A stretch of DNA of 8,689 nt from Phenylobacterium sp. (GTDB lineage Bacteria; Pseudomonadota; Alphaproteobacteria; Caulobacterales; Caulobacteraceae): positions 1 through 8,689 of the forward strand of contig JAQGIX010000130.1 of the NCBI GenBank assembly GCA_028290925.1, given 5' to 3'. Under the pieces are notes generated by a model. The model saw only the letters and a program-made list of their open reading frames with translations. It made no database searches and was not told the origin of the DNA. Of this stretch, positions 7,327 to 8,689 are shown in pieces; positions within the stretch are counted from its first letter, which is position 1, and the number at the start of each line of letters is the position of its first letter. The translations under genes and the position numbers were made by a program.

Positions 7327-7719
7327 TCACCGCGCCCACACCCCGCGGGTCAGGCACGAGAAGACCAGCCGGCCGGCCTCGTCCAGGAGGTCGTGCTGGC
7401 AGATCACGATGCCCTTGCCCTCGCCGACCGGATCCTTGGCCATCACCGTCATCCGGCCGCGCAGCAGCTCGCCGATCGGCGGGTTGCGCATCCAGCGCAG
7501 CGCATCGACGCCCAGGCGCTTGGTCTGCGGCCAGTCGGTGTGGGCCACGGCGTCCAGCTTGGCCCACATGGCATAGACCATGGCGTCCGGAGCGCCGCGG
7601 TCGGCCGCCCAGCCGGGGGTGAAGGCGGCGATGAAGGTCTCCAGCGCGGCCGGCTCTACGGCCATGGCGCCCAGCGAGACCACCTGGCCGATCTCGATAT
7701 CGTCGAAGCGCGCGGGCAC
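7327..7719 (-). CDS. Small MaoC-like hotdog protein lacking hydratase catalytic residues
   Basis: This 130-residue single-domain protein looks like a stand-alone MaoC/hotdog-fold protein. It opens with FDDIEIGQVVSLGAMAVEPA and ETFIAAFTPGWAAD, the strand-helix start typical of MaoC dehydratases. It then has VDALRWMRNPPIGELLRGRM (71-90), which corresponds to the family's beta-strand 'R-W-x-x-P-v-x-x-G-D' region, and a final strand pair VICQHDLLDEAGRLVFSCLT. The active-site block that normally reads like DxNPxH or DPxPFH is replaced by TPGWAADRGAPDA (34-46), with no histidine. Enoyl-CoA hydratase activity is therefore doubtful; it may bind acyl-CoA or act as a partner subunit. The start is the GTG at 7719, supported by GGAGG (7731-7727) seven bases upstream. 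It is monocistronic here and divergent from the DsbD-like gene. The fold call is fairly sure, the function unknown. Confidence 0.75.
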   Translation of the reverse strand: MPARFDDIEIGQVVSLGAMAVEPAALETFIAAFTPGWAADRGAPDAMVYAMWAKLDAVAHTDWPQTKRLGVDALRWMRNPPIGELLRGRMTVMAKDPVGEGKGIVICQHDLLDEAGRLVFSCLTRGVWAR

Positions 7720-7856
7720 GGCGGGGCCTCCAAGCGGCGGGTGCGATTCGGCGATGATGGCCGCGCCCTTGCCGCCCCGTCGAGCCTTGCTTTGCGTCCT
7801 CGCCCCGGAGACGCCATATAGCCGCGTTACAGGGTGCCCCGGGGAGGCGGTGAGGA
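7720..7856. promoter_or_regulatory. Divergent control region of the hotdog and DsbD/ScsB-like genes
   Basis: This 137-bp gap holds start signals for both flanking genes. On the minus strand GGAGG (7731-7727) precedes the GTG start. On the plus strand TTGCGT (7792-7797), 17 bases and CATATA (7815-7820) form a modest promoter candidate. The same AT patch read on the minus strand is GCTATATG (7822-7815), a good Caulobacter-type -10, but it has no recognisable -35. GGGGAGG (7841-7847) and GAGGA (7852-7856) precede the plus-strand ATG. The promoters are tentative and the ribosome-binding sites are clear. Confidence 0.35.
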
Positions 7857-8689
7857 ATGATGCGCTGGCTCGCGGCCCTGCTGACGGCCTTGGCCCTTTC
7901 GAGCGCCGCGGCGGCCCAGCCGGTGTCGACCGGCCACCTGACCGCCGAGCTCGTGCCGCAGACGCAAGGCGTCGCGCCCGGCCAGACGACCCATGTCGCC
8001 CTGCGCCAGAAGATCCAGGACGGCTGGCACACCTATTGGCGCAACGCCGGCGATTCCGGTGAGCCGACCCGCCTGAAGTGGACCCTGCCGCCCGGGTGGC
8101 AGGCCGGCGAGATCATCTGGCCCGCCCCGCGCCGGCTGCCGGTCGGCCCGCTGCTCAACTACGGCTACGAGGGCGAGGTCATGCTGCCGGTGGCGATCAC
8201 CGCGCCGGCCGACGCCAAGCCCGGCCAGAGCGTCACCCTGAAGGCCGCCGCCTCCTTCCTGGTCTGCAAGGAGATCTGCGTCCCGGAGGACGCCACCCTG
8301 CAGATCGCCCTGCCGGTCGTCGCCGGCCCGGCCGCGCCCGATCCCGCCTGGGGCAAGGCCATCGGCAAGACCCTGGCCGAAGCGCCCAGGCCGGCCGGCC
8401 TCACGGCCGCCTTCGAGAAGCAGGCCGCCGCCGTCACGCTCGCCGTCACCGGCTCGGTGCTGAAGGGCGCCGAGGCCCACGACGCCTATTTCTATCCCTT
8501 CGATTCCACCGTCATCGACCACGCCAAGCCGCAAGGCGTCGAGCGCGGCCCCGAGGGCCTGACCCTGACGCTCGCCCCGGGCTACGCCTTCCAGAGCGGC
8601 CCCGCGCCCAAGTCCATGGCCGGCGTGCTGGCGGTGGACGGCAAGACCTATGAGATCGCCGCGAGCCCCGGCGCGCCGCCCCCCGGCGC
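7857..8689 (+). CDS. DsbD/ScsB-like thiol:disulfide interchange protein, N-terminal part (3' partial)
   Basis: The frame is open from the ATG at 7857 to the right edge, giving 277 complete codons. It starts with a signal peptide (MMRWLAALLTALALSSAAAA, cleavage probably before Gln21) and continues into a periplasmic beta-rich domain of the DsbD N-terminal type. Typical features are GWHTYWRNAGDSGEPTRLKW (56-75), LPPGW, IIWPAPRRLPVGPLLNYGYEGEVMLPV (86-112) and FLVCKEICVPEDATL (134-148). Cys137 and Cys141 form a CX3C pair that is probably the redox-active pair of this domain. In family members the rest is a multi-helix membrane electron conduit and a C-terminal thioredoxin-like domain, both beyond the window. 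They pass reducing power from cytoplasmic thioredoxin to the periplasm. The short spacing of the cysteine pair fits the ScsB branch, known from Caulobacter and Salmonella, better than E. coli DsbD. Another ATG lies at 7860; GGGGAGG (7841-7847) favours 7857. Confidence 0.85.
   Translation, partial: MMRWLAALLTALALSSAAAAQPVSTGHLTAELVPQTQGVAPGQTTHVALRQKIQDGWHTYWRNAGDSGEPTRLKWTLPPGWQAGEIIWPAPRRLPVGPLLNYGYEGEVMLPVAITAPADAKPGQSVTLKAAASFLVCKEICVPEDATLQIALPVVAGPAAPDPAWGKAIGKTLAEAPRPAGLTAAFEKQAAAVTLAVTGSVLKGAEAHDAYFYPFDSTVIDHAKPQGVERGPEGLTLTLAPGYAFQSGPAPKSMAGVLAVDGKTYEIAASPGAPPPG

Overview
The window is GC-rich DNA packed with genes, and third codon positions are almost always G or C. It reads as a chromosomal segment of an alphaproteobacterium. 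The order Caulobacterales (Caulobacter, Phenylobacterium or a relative) is the best guess. Three things point there: an Oar-like TonB-dependent receptor, a SapC-family protein, and a promoter upstream of sapC that closely fits the Caulobacter housekeeping sigma-factor consensus. The taxon is inferred and was not tested. I see no phage, transposon, CRISPR, tRNA or rRNA signal.

Layout, left to right. Positions 1-2676 (+) hold the 3' part of a large Oar-like TonB-dependent outer-membrane receptor, closed by a strong intrinsic terminator. Positions 2798-4680 (+) hold a two-gene operon, agmatine deiminase (aguA) then N-carbamoylputrescine amidohydrolase (aguB). The two overlap by one base and together convert agmatine to putrescine. 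On the opposite strand, 6310-4677, is a second two-gene unit: a double-hotdog MaoC-type enoyl-CoA hydratase followed by a secreted class A acid phosphatase. The phosphatase uses a TTG start whose Shine-Dalgarno sequence overlaps the hydratase stop codon. The two operons collide tail to tail, and both terminal TAG stops lie in a single CTAG.

A 187-bp divergent intergenic region (6311-6497) separates the hydratase from sapC (6498-7295, +). It carries a good promoter for sapC and an inverted repeat that overlaps its -35 element. sapC ends at a short hairpin terminator and faces a small stand-alone hotdog protein (7719-7327, -) that lacks the usual hydratase catalytic residues. A 137-bp divergent region leads to the last gene, which begins at 7857 (+) and runs off the right edge. 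It encodes a signal peptide plus a DsbD/ScsB-type periplasmic domain, so it is probably the start of a membrane thiol-disulfide electron transporter.

Apart from polyamine synthesis by AguA and AguB, the genes do not form one obvious pathway. Three products act in the envelope (receptor, phosphatase, DsbD/ScsB-like protein). I see mostly ordinary housekeeping and accessory metabolism and no clear new system. The points worth a second look are the hydratase-phosphatase coupling, the shared-stop operon collision, the degenerate hotdog protein, the paired cysteines in the receptor and the sapC control region.
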